NCBI RefSeq assembly: GCF_000003815.2
Contig: NC_049995.1
Location: forward strand, 5,906,475-5,968,474
Source: Branchiostoma floridae
Lineage: Eukaryota > Chordata > Leptocardii > Amphioxiformes > Branchiostomatidae
Length of the DNA: 62,000 bases
Direction of reading: 5' to 3'
Made by a program: the position numbers and the translations under genes. Positions 1 to 11,051 of the stretch are shown in pieces. The notes under the pieces are model-generated. The model did no database searches, was not told the origin of the DNA, and saw only the letters and a list, made by a program, of their open reading frames with translations. Every line of letters begins with the position of its first letter. Within the stretch, counting starts at the first letter, position 1.

Positions 1-1139
1 CGTACAAGTTTCCTACATAGATAAACCCCAAACTAATGCAAATACTCGCAGAACCCCAAACACAACCGCGACGTTCCATCTAGGACTGCAAAAGAAATTT
101 TACCTCGCCAAAACAGAAAATGACACCAAAATCGTACCAACTGCAGCATTCAAAGCTCAGAGACGGTGGCTGAACACTAGGCCAAACTCTCTCAGAGGAG
201 TAACATCTAGTCCTGAAAGACAAAGAAATCCCGGGGTCGCCATCTTGCCCCATAGACCATGCCATTGTTGTCCTCTGTTTCTGCCTGAAATATTACCGAA
301 AATAAAAGACATCAAAATCTGGAAACTTTCGTTCTGCTCCACACCTCAGCAATAAATACCAGCATCCATATCTTTCCCTGATGGAGTATTACGGTAGATT
401 GGCGAGACAAAAGATTTCAAAGAGAACCGCCATCTTGTTTCTGCACAAAGGTCTATTTCATGTAGCTCCGATTCGGCTTAAAACATTCACAAAATCAAGA
501 AATCACACAAGAATCACACAGCTCCAAAATGGGACAAAACGTCAGCATGAACTAAAGGCGTCCTTAACTCACCCCGGCCAGGATTAAGTTAAGCGGATTA
601 AACGCTGAAAGAAGAAATCATACAATGCAGCTAGCTCTGTTCCCTGGGTCTTTCCTCCCCAAACAGGAAAAAATCCCCTAGAACACTAACAATAAAAAAC
701 ACAAGGGTTACAAAAGGTGTGGCTGGCCACCAAAAATTCAGTCGTACTCGATGGCATCCAACACAGCAAACATAGCTCTATACCTCCTGCAAAGCAGACA
801 CAATATTCAGTACACGAGGAAAACTGTCAAAATGTCTCGTCGTCCGCAAGGAAGCATAACACCAAATCTTCCGGGGAAGCAAAGGTCCCCCGTACGCGAG
901 ACCGCTAAGCCCTCGAGCTCCCTTCGGCATCCAAAACCGTCCTCGGTGGTGACGAGTTTTCTGCTTTCGCGGTGGTCAGGAGGAGTTAGGGGGAGACAGC
1001 GGGAGCTCTACGCAGACGGAGGACTGAGATGTGTATGCATCTCTTCGTAACGTGGGGTCAAAGTCAACTTCCAAGGACCAATGACCAATCAAGTTAAATA
1101 GCCTTAAAATTCGTCCTTAAAATTAACATCATTCATAGA
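1..1139. other. Intergenic, nothing recognised
   Basis: Short open frames on both strands show no domain, repeat or splice structure that I recognise. The part around 830-1030 is richer in CpG than its surroundings and could be the edge of a promoter or untranslated exon, but no TATA box, start context or coding exon supports that. Confidence 0.5.
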
Positions 1140-1149
1140 ATAGTTGAAA

Positions 1150-1400
1150 GTGCGTTCAAGTTTGCCTTCCTTCCACATTCAAGGTCATTTACATAACAGA
1201 CGGTGAGGCCCTCTTTCCTTTTCAAGATTACTTACAAAATTGTAGAAGATGGTCATGGTGCATTTGAATTAGCCTCCCCTCCCCATTCAAGATCATTTAC
1301 AAAAACAGTAGACCATGCGTTTCAAATTTGCCCCCGTTCCTATTTAAGTTCATTTACAAAATAGCAGACGACTCTTTCCAATTCGCCTCCTTACCCTACA
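1150..1400. repeat. Degenerate tandem repeat
   Basis: Four diverged copies of a unit of about 45-65 bp recur, each carrying a TTCAAGATCATTTAC-like core (near 1178, 1221, 1285 and 1342) followed by an ACAAAAnAGTAGAC-like stretch and a pyrimidine-rich segment. The copies are too diverged for recent slippage. Confidence 0.6.
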
Positions 1401-2335
1401 CATCAGTTGCAATCAAATACTGTATTGATTTTTCATAATGTGTTTCTGTTTGTTGGGAAGATCAGTGCACGATAGTGCAGAGACTGCCATTAATTGATTC
1501 TTTTTAAATTCAAGGCAAAACAGTAGTACTCATCTGTGCGTTCCTCCTCAACATGAATCACATTTCCATCATGATCTTCACTCTCGTCTTCCGTACCTAC
1601 ATTTAATATGATAAATAAGTGCATCAAATTACATGTGTTGTGTTAGTATGTTATAAATATGATTTTATTCATGATTGTAAATGAAGCATGTTATTACATT
1701 ATGTCATCCAAGTCATGTCTCGCTGGTTACGGCTGACCCACAAAAAGACAAACCCCCTACTGGAGATACATGTAGGCGGTAGACCTCTGACTCTGAGTTT
1801 TTGTTGAATTATGGAGGCAAGTTCTGACAGATGCTAAAGGCACCTGAAGGCACCAAGCCAACACGAAGGTTGGCAAAGCCAACCTGCGAGCAAACAAGTG
1901 ATGGGTAGGAAAGGCCTTTTGAAATATTGACATTTTCTGCAAAATTTTGTGATGCTTGCGGAGTGCTATATTGAAATGATCTACTGTAAATACTAAAACT
2001 CTCGCTGTGGTTTTATGTTCGTGGTTTTCACAATGGCCACTTCACTACTAGTACTAACATTTTGCTTCCGTCTCGTACTCGCGCTGCTCCCTCTCTCCCC
2101 ATGTATATACTATACGACATTGTCACAGTACATGTATTAATAATGATGATGACGTATCAATCATGATGACGTATCAATCATGATGATAAAATGTTTGAGG
2201 TACTCGTTGCAGTAATAACACATGACTACTTACAAGTTACATCAGACACAATTTGATTGAGTTCGCATTCACTCATTTCTCCACATGACCTACTGTATAA
2301 CACTATAGCAGAAAAGTAATACTGCACTACACTGT
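1401..2335. other. Intergenic with a MITE fragment and a small tandem repeat
   Basis: No gene is seen. Positions 1982-2060 resemble the left part of the TACTGTAAAT / TTCGCGGTGG family found complete at 7533-7703. Positions 2143-2186 hold two and a half copies of a 19-bp unit containing TGATGACGTATCAA. Confidence 0.5.
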
Positions 2336-2632
2336 CTACACAGACATTGTATTCAGATGGTAAATGGTTAGATCGGTGAAAGTGCTAGTAATCCCATTAC
2401 AGGGGCTCAGCAGTAATGAAATAGTCTCTACCAGGCTCCGGATCGCTGGAAAATCGTAGAAATGGAACAAATAGAGCTCCATAGCCTTGGGCAGTTCTTC
2501 AGCCGAGCAACCAGTATCTTCACAAAGTTGATGTACATATGTTTTGTGTGGTCTACCTCTGCTTGCATGACCATGTTTGGGCGACCACAGCAGAACTGAA
2601 ATAGTCTCAGCAGTAATGAAATAGTCTCTACA
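2336..2632 (-). pseudogene. LINE reverse-transcriptase C-terminal tail, broken by gap
   Basis: The minus strand encodes a stretch with the motif SRGRPHKTYVHQL, then EDTGCSAEELPKAME. The GRPxKTW-like motif followed by an acidic helix is typical of the last part of non-LTR retrotransposon ORF2 in invertebrates. The upstream part of the protein is lost in the assembly gap and no RT catalytic box is visible, so this is a remnant. The TAGTCTCTACCAGGCTCC-like segment at about 2425-2475 has relatives at 9746 and 49590. Confidence 0.6.
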
Positions 2633-3059
2633 NNNNNNNNNNNNNNNNNNNNNNNNNNNNNNNNNNNNNNNNNNNNNNNNNNNNNNNNNNNNNNNNNNNN
2701 NNNNNNNNNNNNNNNNNNNNNNNNNNNNNNNNNNNNNNNNNNNNNNNNNNNNNNNNNNNNNNNNNNNNNNNNNNNNNNNNNNNNNNNNNNNNNNNNNNNN
2801 NNNNNNNNNNNNNNNNNNNNNNNNNNNNNNNNNNNNNNNNNNNNNNNNNNNNNNNNNNNNNNNNNNNNNNNNNNNNNNNNNNNNNNNNNNNNNNNNNNNN
2901 NNNNNNNNNNNNNNNNNNNNNNNNNNNNNNNNNNNNNNNNNNNNNNNNNNNNNNNNNNNNNNNNNNNNNNNNNNNNNNNNNNNNNNNNNNNNNNNNNNNN
3001 NNNNNNNNNNNNNNNNNNNNNNNNNNNNNNNNNNNNNNNNNNNNNNNNNNNNNNNNNNN
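2633..3059. other. Assembly gap (427 N)
   Basis: A run of N. A 27-bp segment beginning CTCAGCAGTAATG occurs at about 2406 and again at the left gap edge (about 2606), which suggests a local repeat that the assembly could not resolve. Confidence 0.98.
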
Positions 3060-3122
3060 CAGGCAGCTGGTTTCAAACTGCATTTTTGTAGTGGTGCTGA
3101 AATACCAAGTATGTGACTACAA

Positions 3123-3283
3123 TACAGTAAGTGTAAATGCATTTAACTTTTTCGTGGGATGTAAAGTTCGTGGGATGGTGCTATCGCGAATTCAAAACCA
3201 CCAAACTCAGGGAACATAAAAACACTTCATTTTCCTGCTACCATGAAATTTAATCCCCGCAAACTAAAATGCATTTAAAGTAC
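3123..3283. mobile_element. MITE copy, TACTGTAAATGC family
   Basis: The ends are TACAGTAAGTGTAAATGC and TGCATTTAAAGTA. The inside holds TTCGTGGGATG- and CGCGAATTCAAAACCACC-like segments matching the better-preserved copy at 7533-7703. It is non-coding. Confidence 0.6.
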
Positions 3284-3339
3284 TAGTACATGTATGACAG
3301 ATGTCAGTGGGACAATCACTTTCAATCTTAAAAAAAATA

Positions 3340-3862
3340 AAAGTCTACTATGCAGTTTTTTGCGCTCAAATTTGAAATATTCTAGAACTAAGAAATCTCA
3401 GATTTACTACTACTTTTTGACACTTTTGTGTCATTATTTCACGTTTGCAACGTAGAGAATTAGCCTACAAACATTTCGTCCTACGCGTAACTTGTTGACC
3501 CCCTAGTTAGGCACTGGTGAGAATTCAAACAAGAATCAATCATCAACGGTTATTGGTCGGGAATCTCCGGTGAGTTCCGGGTGCGTGACGTCATGACTCG
3601 CTTGTGAAACATAATCTCCGGGTAGGCTATGGACTACTCGGGTTTCGTCGGTGAAGAAACAAAATGGCTGAAACCCAGCGCGGGCATGCAGATTCCCAGG
3701 TTTTCAAAAGCGCTCGCACGGGAAAAATATCGACTCCTGACATGCCTTGAATAGTGTTCCGTAACGTGGTAGGCTTGATTCAACTAACTATATAAAGAAA
3801 TGACCGAAAAATGGATTTTCTGTTTTCAGTTTGAAGCGCAAATAACTGCCTAGTAGACCTTT
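3340..3862. mobile_element. Non-autonomous element with about 30-bp inverted termini
   Basis: The left end AAGTCTACTATGCAGTTTTT runs on into TGCGCTCAAA. The reverse complement of 3820-3862 reads AAGGTCTACTAGGCAGTTAT, then TTGCGCTTCAAAC. The interior of about 450 bp has no long ORF. No target duplication could be fixed confidently. Confidence 0.6.
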
Positions 3863-3913
3863 AATTACATAACAATACCTATTCAAAAGATTTCCAGGGA
3901 TCTGCATTTCCGA

Positions 3914-4577
3914 GGGGTGCTTACCTAGTAAGCATTTGCACAAACCTTATGAAACTCGTACAAGTCTTACGTGATACGGACGAATCGCTATGCAAAAATG
4001 CACGAATCTTATGAAAACCGCAGTAATCACTACAGAGTATCCGAAAATGAACAAACCTTATGTGATTCGCACAAATTACTACTAGTATGTGACAGTAACG
4101 TCCTTGGTGACATACACGAATCTTACATAATAAGCATGAACCTTACGAAAATCGACCGACCACTGCCGGGGTCGCTTGACTGATGGAGCAGGATATTCAA
4201 CATGGCGGGCTCGATCTTCGGCGAAGGCAAAATATGATCTGACACGTCGCAATGAAGCTTAAGTGTAGCTCACAGGCTATCAAATACGTCTTTGAGATAG
4301 CGCATTGTCCATTCCATGGTTTGGGATAAAAATATCATGGGTAGAAATACTAGAAACACTCAGAANNNNNNNNNNNNNNNNNNNNNNNNNNNNNNNNNNN
4401 NNNNNNNNNNNNNNNNNNNNNNNNNNNNNNNNNNNNNNNNNNNNNNNNNNNNNNNNNNNNNNNNNGTTTGTGCGTATACAGAAGATCTGTGCGTATCACA
4501 TGAGGTTCGCACATTTTCGCACAGTGATTCATGCGTATCACATAAGATTCGTACGAATTTCATCAGCTAAGGCACCC
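3914..4577. mobile_element. Fold-back element containing an assembly gap
   Basis: Long imperfect inverted repeats flank the gap. The left arm (3914-4015) and the reverse complement of the right arm (4470-4577) share GTGATACGnACGAATC- and CTTATGAAAnTCGTAC-like words, and both termini contain a GGGTGCYTTA-like end. Within each arm the word TTATGTGATWCGCACGAATC recurs in degenerate tandem form. The 100-N gap sits in the middle. Confidence 0.65.
4366..4465. other. Assembly gap (100 N)
   Basis: A run of exactly 100 N, the usual placeholder for a gap of unknown size, inside an inverted-repeat element. Confidence 0.98.
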
Positions 4578-4955
4578 AGGTGTTACCACCATCGTACAAA
4601 ATGCACATCAGTGTTTTTTTAGCCCAAATGCCGGCTATACAATAGCCACATTCAACTTTTAAAGTTGTGTATTCATTGATACACTGTTTTTGTAGAAAGA
4701 TTCATACCCATATGTATTTCGCTAAAGCCTATACTTGTGTAGCCTCCTTGTGTGTTGTGCAGGATAGATGTATAGCGTACAGACTCAATACTTCAGAGTC
4801 TTCCGGATCAGCTTTGTTAACAAACACACCACAAAAATCAGATGACAACAGTGAATAATGTTCTCAAAATTCCCCCGCTCAAAATGTACTTGCAGTACAG
4901 CATGGCTTTGTTAGCATGTTAAAACTCCAAATTGCACCATACCATAGTTTCATCA
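4578..4955. other. Intergenic, nothing recognised
   Basis: No gene, repeat or splice pattern is apparent between the fold-back element and the next LINE tail. Confidence 0.5.
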
Positions 4956-4959
4956 TTTT

Positions 4960-5225
4960 GGACACGTAGAAAGATCAAGTGACTGCATCACTAGTAACAC
5001 CATCACCAAACTGAAAGCGTCAGGCAACAGGGGTCGTGGTAGACCGAGAAAAACTTATTAGATGGAGTGTGTTAGGAGGGACATGAAGGTGTGCGACACT
5101 GTGCAGTCTCACAGGGCCGGGGTTGACCCACTGGACAGAGCAGCTCAGCCGCATGGAAGAGCAGTGTGAAGACTAGCTGACTGCTGCCTACCCCTGCTGC
5201 CCTGCATCAGGGAACAGAGCAGCAG
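4960..5225 (+). pseudogene. LINE ORF2 C-terminal tail
   Basis: The plus strand reads through GHVER, then ITKLKASGNRGRGRPRKTY, a stop, then MECVRRDMKVC and a diverged end. GHVxR ... GRGRPRKTW-ECVKRDM is a familiar ending of invertebrate endonuclease/reverse-transcriptase polyproteins. The in-frame stop and missing upstream domains make it a dead, 5'-truncated copy. Confidence 0.7.
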
Positions 5226-5508
5226 TGTAATCAAACAATGGATAGTGAGTGAAATTAAAAATACCGCCCAAACTGAAAACACCCTGTCTGGTATTACACT
5301 CATCAGGTACCCAGTTTTTTTTCTCGTAAGGCCACAGCAAGTAAATTTTATGGATGACATCTCCTGCAGACTGCGGAAAAAAAACAAGATAGGTGGAAAA
5401 AAACAACTACATTTTCAAAAATTGGCACCATTCAGTTTCAGTTCAGTGATGAATGTTGTAACAAGAACTAAAGGGACAAACCATGGTATCAGAGCTAGCA
5501 AGGCATTA

Positions 5509-5918
5509 GGGCTGTGTACCTAAACAAATTACAGGTACAGGTACACGGGTTTAGGTACAGGTCCGGACCTGCACCTGTACCTAAAAAAGTTTAACCAAGT
5601 ATATGCAAGTTAACATGTACCTAACTCAGTAACTGTCTTACGGTAGTGATAAGTGATAAATTGTCACTTGGAATTACATGTTTGAATCTCAAAACAATTT
5701 CTTCTGCAAGTTTTCTTAAGTTTCAACTGCAAGATTATCACCATTGTCATTGTTGATTCAGGATTTACTTGTCTATCAGTCTTAAAAAGTAGTGTTTGAT
5801 AGTGATTTAGTTTGTTTAGGTACAGGTACAGTACACAGATGTTTAGGTCCGGACCTGTACTTAAACATTTTTTTACGTACAATACAGGTACGGGTATTAA
5901 TATTTAGGTACACAGCCC
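5509..5918. mobile_element. TA-flanked MITE rich in GTACC
   Basis: The termini are GGGCTGTGTACCTAAA and its inverted copy, flanked on both sides by TA, as expected for a Tc1/mariner-type insertion. The interior holds several palindromic GGTACAGGTCCGGACCTG-like blocks near both ends. It has no coding capacity. Confidence 0.75.
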
Positions 5919-6064
5919 TACAAGAAATTCATTCCTGTATTCAAGACAAGAACTGGTGTGATAAAAGTGACACTAGTGTGGTAGACTGGCATCACCAACA
6001 AAGTTGGGTAACCACACTCATGGATTCCCATATGGTGTCACTTTTTACAACTATCCAATAAGTC

Positions 6065-6164
6065 NNNNNNNNNNNNNNNNNNNNNNNNNNNNNNNNNNNN
6101 NNNNNNNNNNNNNNNNNNNNNNNNNNNNNNNNNNNNNNNNNNNNNNNNNNNNNNNNNNNNNNNN
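6065..6164. other. Assembly gap (100 N)
   Basis: A run of exactly 100 N, adjacent to the surviving half of a palindromic element. Confidence 0.98.
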
Positions 6165-6268
6165 TTAGGCTACAACACAGCACATTTGGGTACTAGTACT
6201 TACCAGTTAGGTCCAGGTTCAGGTCTGGACCTGGTCATCACCTGTATTCTGTACCAGTACCCACCCCT
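6165..6268. mobile_element. Partial GTACC-type MITE
   Basis: The segment ends in GTACCAGTACCCACCCC followed by TA and holds an internal GGTCCAGGTTCAGGTCTGGA block. It resembles one half of a palindromic element; the other half would lie in the gap. Confidence 0.45.
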
Positions 6269-6599
6269 AGCCAGGACCAAAGTCAAGAGCATTCAAACTT
6301 TACCTCATGTGTGGCAAAAATCTCCTAAACACTGCCAACTGCATTTCACATCACTGCCAACATCTGGGCATAGATGTTGGGACAGCCTTTATACACAACA
6401 ACATGAAGTACCACAGGACAGGTCACACCCTTAATATAGTGTTGGGTCGCAGCTGTACATTGTGGTAAGTTTTGTTCCTAAGCTCTAGAATCTTACCTTG
6501 TTTCTACTAGCCTTGTTGGTAAAAGAAAAACAAAACTAGGTGGTCCACACCTTAGCAGCTAATCCAAAAAGTAAAGTCTAGATGCCAGGCCTGACTTTC

Positions 6600-6990
6600 A
6601 TCTTTATGGCCTATGCAAATTAGGAGGGTCACACATTCCTTCTCAAGAATAGAGGATGAATGTCATTTTGTAGTAGAGTGCAGACGAAACCTATTTCCTT
6701 ATTTCACACACCTAAGTGCTGTACAAAAATTCATATTCCTAATGCAAATAGACAAACCATCGATCGTAAAACACTGTTTGAATCTCTCATGTATTGCAAT
6801 TAGCCCACGGGCAAGAATTTGCAATAAACAACAATTTATCTTCACTATGACTCAGTTATGAGTATGACAGAAAAGCCAGGAGAAGTTGAATGTATCCAAC
6901 TTCACTTTGTATCAGTTAGCTGAATCTTTTCAACAAGTCTTGTACTGACCTGTTCTTAGCCCGGTGTGGCAAAAATGTGCAATAAAGGTC
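6600..6990 (+). pseudogene. LINE ORF2 3' tail with AATAAA end
   Basis: The translation contains RIEDECHFVVECRRN, matching the IEDExHFxxxCPxY finger-like motif at the C-terminus of several LINE clades. Downstream, GCAATTAGCCCACGGGCAAG is followed by TTTGCAATAAAC (6796-6838). The same 3' terminus occurs near 10819-10852, so both are tails of one family. Confidence 0.7.
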
Positions 6991-7165
6991 TTCATTCATC
7001 AATAATAATTTCAACCGCACGACTCGGGGCCTGTTGTAGAATTTCCTTGGGCGTTTAGGGGACATGTTGGCTCTAGGCTAGAGTAGAGGAGTTGGTCTGT
7101 TGGCTGTTGTATTTGTAGCAGTTTTGCGGTTTTACACTTCAAGTATTTTTTTTATATCTATGACG

Positions 7166-7512
7166 CAGGGTTGTAGTCAGCACCTTTCCTTCGGTCCTTT
7201 GAAGGAATTTTGCAGCTGGGGACTGGAAAAGTTTTCCCCATTCCGTCCCCTGGGACAGACAAAATTGATATGTAAAGATATAAAAAAACTAAAACCCATG
7301 TGTTCTTCTTCACCAAAACAGGTGCCATTGAGCAGCTTAGTCTACAAGCAAAATGCAGGAAATAGTGTTTCAGAGGGTCTGGATTTAAAAATTTTCTGGG
7401 ACCCAGACCCCCTAGAAATGACGCGCAACGTCACGCCATGCCTTCGGTGCTCGATAGGATTCCCATTAAAATCAAGGGGACTGAAAATGATTTCAGGCTG
7501 GCTACAACCCTG
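7166..7512. mobile_element. hAT-like MITE with 8-bp target duplication
   Basis: The termini CAGGGTTGTAGTCAGC and GCTGGCTACAACCCTG are inverted. The flanks are CTATGACG (7158-7165) and CTAAGACG (7513-7520), an 8-bp duplication with one mismatch. CAGGG ends with an 8-bp duplication are the hAT signature. Related sequence occurs at 13930-14400, 15640-15720 and 33852-34193. Confidence 0.8.
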
Positions 7513-7532
7513 CTAAGACGTTATATCTGTAT

Positions 7533-7703
7533 ACTGTAAATGCAAAAATGTTCGCGGTGGATTAATGTTCGCCGTTTTCCTGGTGACCACTTCACCTTGA
7601 ACTTAAAACCACCGCGAACATTTTTCTATAATGGTATTAGACTGTGTCCTTTTTCCCGCTACCGCGAAATTAAATCCCGACAAACTTAAATGCATTTACA
7701 GTA
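7533..7703. mobile_element. MITE, TACTGTAAATGCA ends
   Basis: The exact inverted ends TACTGTAAATGCA and TGCATTTACAGTA bound a 171-bp element. Its interior contains inverted TTCGCGGTGG and CCACCGCGAA blocks. Diverged relatives lie at 3123-3283 and 1982-2060. Confidence 0.75.
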
Positions 7704-7850
7704 TTTCAGTATCTCAAATCATTCACAGCTAGGTGGTTCTGTCAAATTGATAGAAAGTGTATGATGAAAGACTGAGAATTCAAAATCCATTCTTTTCAAA
7801 ATGATGGAAAATCTGGTCAATGATGGGTAAGATAAAACCACCTAGATCAG

Positions 7851-8519
7851 ACCAAGAAGGTTAAAATACCTCCTTGATAAAAAAAATAATGTTTTGGCCA
7901 TGGGAACCAGCCAAGGCTGTGCTGATTACCTTATGCAAAGTCAGGCATACAGCTGTGAACTACCCCAGCCAAAGCTTCCTTTGTTTAACACTTTCTTTGA
8001 TGCTGGGTGGTAATGAGATTATGAGATTATAATCTAAATCCCTCTAGGCTTCATGTAAATGAGCTTGTCTCTTGCACAACTACAAAAACGTACAAGTATG
8101 AATTTGTCCCCAAGGGTCTGTGGACAAACAGTTTCACTTTGAGCTAGTTTGAACATCTCATTCAATCTTCAAACAAAAAGTTTAAAACAAACACTGAGTC
8201 TGTACATGAAAATTTTAACAGGTGTAACTGTAAGTTACTCGTAGAAGTAGAGCAGAGAGCCATTCATTTTGTCAAAACAAGGAGGTTAAAAAAAGTGATT
8301 TTTTAACCTCCTTGGTCAAAACAATAATTTTACAACATAGTTAACAGCTTGGACTTACCAAGGAGGTTATACCATGTGAATTCTTCCACCACTACTTCAT
8401 CAAGTTCATGCTGTGGTCAAGAAGTTCAGGTCCATGTGTGCAGTCCGCTCTGCCATCTACAGATAAAGCAAAATTGAGAAACAGGTACTTATATAAACCA
8501 CCTTTAATCAAGGTGGTTA
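7851..8519. repeat. Cluster of AAGGAGGTT hairpins
   Basis: Four short palindromes or half-sites of one motif lie here: 7851-7878 (imperfect), 8277-8315 (hairpin with a six-T/A stem extension and a short loop), 8357-8369 (half-site) and 8496-8518 (AACCACCTTTAATCAAGGTGGTT, related but different). The copy at 8277-8315 is flanked by GTCAAAAC on both sides. Confidence 0.7.
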
Positions 8520-8720
8520 AAATCTTTGTAACCTCATCAAACAGTCCTTGCTTTAATCAATGATACAACAGTTTATAATTTGTGACTCTGGAGAAATTAT
8601 TAGTCATGGTCTATATTTGTTCATGTTATACATATACTTATCCCATTCCCCCTTACTATGATGGACGTCTGTTATCCCAAGTGCACGAGTGCCACAGTGA
8701 CTGAGCAAGGCAATATCATA
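8520..8720. other. Short intergenic segment
   Basis: Nothing is recognised apart from a pyrimidine-rich stretch. Confidence 0.4.
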
Positions 8721-8921
8721 CTCTCCAAGCAGAGGTTAGGCTTCGGCTGTTTTTTAAAACGTTTTGTTAGTTGTTTTTATCGGGCTTTCTATTTTGAATG
8801 GTATCTTGTATTGTCAAAATCTAACAATACAAGATACAATAAAAAATAGAAAGCCCGATAAAAACAACTAAAAAAACGTTTAAAAAAAACAGCCGGAGCC
8901 TAACCTTTACTTGACTTGGAG
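8721..8921. mobile_element. Fold-back MITE, CTCTCCAAGC family, copy A
   Basis: Nearly complete inverted arms start CTCTCCAAGCAGAGGTTAGG and include TTTTTATCGGGCTTTCTATT. They close on a short loop containing TGTATTGTCAAAATC. TA flanks both ends. An RNA of this element would fold into a hairpin of roughly 90 bp. Related copies are at 12133, 16797, 17297 and 17586. Confidence 0.8.
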
Positions 8922-10440
8922 ATAGAGTAGGTCCTCAGACAACAGCTCCCCGGGGGTCCTCGTGCGCGGCGGGCACTCGTCTTGCCCGCCAAACCAGCTG
9001 GCGCTGGCTGGGGCCGGGTACAAATATTTGTTGACAGGCGAAGAGCAACTTATATAACGCCCTTGCTTAAAAACTTACTGTGTTGTGACACTTGATTGCC
9101 ATTAAAATAACATCAAATCGCGCGTTGTACCCACCTTCTGTATCAAAATCTGTTGTTGTTGTTTCCGTATGACTATGGTATGAGATCTCTCTCCAACTTG
9201 GGTCCAAGGCCTGGTTGAACTTGCTCTCTCAAACAAGCTGCCATCGGACGGTCCACGCCTATCTCTACTGATAAATAGGAACAGGGCTATCTTTAGAGAA
9301 CCTAGCTAGACAAGACATGAGTTTTTGAGGTACTTTCAAGAGGAATAATAAGATCTCTCACTTGATCTCTCTGACAGCTGTCCCACTCGCGAGTTCGTGT
9401 AATCCGCGCTCGCATCATGTGATTGGAAGGGCCTATATAAAAGAAAGGGGATGAGAAAACAATCCCTCAAAATATCCTTCACAGTAAGATGTAAGGTGTA
9501 AATGACCTAAATGATCATACCTGTAATTGCACTTATGATCAAATATAAGATTGATTGCTATTATTTCCTGACAACATAATAATAACGTTAAGTTTATTGA
9601 AGAATAATATTGAAGATGAATGGTTTCTTCCTTAGGGGGAACGAGATCGGCAGCTCTCGATCCCGGGTTACAGTAGGTCATTCATATGATACCATAACGT
9701 CCTTGCTTTATAATATATGGTTTATAGGCCATGTACAGTAGCCTCTATCAGGATCCGCTGATCGGTGTTCTAATAGTAGAAATTGGACAAATAGAGTCAA
9801 AAGTACGCAAGGGGAGTCCTCCGGCCAGAGGAGTTATATCCTCATCGTGCTATGGCCGGTCCCGTCTAATCTCCAAGCAGATCCTACGGTGCCATAAGAT
9901 AATTTTAAAGCTGACCAAGGAGTGTAGTCGGCCAAGGGAGTCAAACGGAAGTTTGATACTATACATTACGCACCGTGGATCTGGTTCGAGATTAGGTCCC
10001 CTCCCGTACTATTGACCCTATTTGTCAACTACATGCATTAGACCACCGATCCGCAGAGCCGGGTAGAGGTAATAATAATTATAGGACTGCTGGCATCAAC
10101 GTGCGCACTGTAAATCGTACAAAGCAGCTTCAAAATGAGCAAATAAGATTTCCGTAGACCACGCATTAACATCATGGGTGATATTTTCTGTTTTATAACC
10201 CTCACTGATGCCGTGCGAATAAAAAAAGTTTTCCCTCCTAAAAAAGTTGCCTTCATTATTTGCGTATTGATACCAGTAAGCTTATAACATAGAAGGTTTT
10301 AAAAGACCTGTAAAACAGCATATGCTATGAAAAAATATTTAGAACTAGACAATTTTGATGTACGCTCCGCAATCAGCTAAATTAAAAGTAGCGCCCACCC
10401 CCTGGAAATAGAGAAGGGGCGGTACAAGAAGTTACCTGCT
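8922..10440. other. Intergenic with repeat-like stretches
   Basis: No gene is recognised. Positions 9746-9800 (TAGCCTCTATCAGGATCCGC, then AGTAGAAATTGGACAAATAG) belong to a dispersed family also seen near 2425 and 49590. A 94-codon open frame at 9731-10015 has no recognisable domain. Confidence 0.5.
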
Positions 10441-10479
10441 TGCGCTCTTTGTGAAAGAACTTGTATTTACTAGTCCTGC

Positions 10480-10865
10480 ACGTCAAACATTGTGAAAGAC
10501 GAAACACAACTTATTTCAAACTGTTCTTTCTACTATCACGAAAGAAAAGGACTTTTGAAAAAGGCCACTAAACTCCTACCAAATTCGCCTGTGTTTTACA
10601 GACAAAAGAAAACTACCTTCCTCCTAACATCACAGAACCCACACATTATAGAAAAGGTGTGGTCCTCCGTCTTCCACTGTCTCAGGAAAAGAAGTAAAAC
10701 CCAACAAGTTACAGTTTAGAGTTAGCTTTTACTAGCGTTAGACTCTAGAGTAGACCTATTCCATACTGTTCTACACTATTTGTTTGTTTGTCCCTTTCAT
10801 GGTACACATGTGTACCTGCAATTAGCCATCGGACAAGAATTTGCAATAAACTATTATCATTATAA
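10480..10865 (+). pseudogene. LINE ORF2 3' tail
   Basis: The translation VKDETQLISNCSFYYHERKG matches the C-terminal vEDExHFxxxCxxYxxxR motif of the LINE tails at 6.6 and 15.1 kb. The 3' end GCAATTAGCCATCGGACAAG, then AATTTGCAATAAAC (10819-10852), is nearly identical to the tail at 6796-6838. Confidence 0.65.
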
Positions 10866-10910
10866 TAATATGTTTACTGTAAGTTCTTGCCCGAGAGCTA
10901 GTTGCAAGTG
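10866..10910 (-). pseudogene. Inverted second LINE 3' terminus
   Basis: The reverse complement reads TTGCAACTAGCTCTCGGGCA followed by AGAACTTACAGTAAAC. This is the same 3' terminus as the plus-strand LINE ending at about 10852. The two tails meet tail to tail across about 20 bp of AT-rich sequence and form a long imperfect hairpin. Confidence 0.5.
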
Positions 10911-11051
10911 ACACAAATGACGTATACAGACAATGTTAAACAATATAGTAAGCAACTATATTGAATAAGTCTATATTCTAACGCTAAAATGTATCTTATT
11001 GGGTTTGACGTCAGTTTTGAGACAGCAGAAGACGTATGGACATAGCCTCAA

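Noticed and set aside
9731-10015. 94-codon plus-strand ORF
   Set aside because: It overlaps a dispersed repeat fragment and has no recognisable domain.
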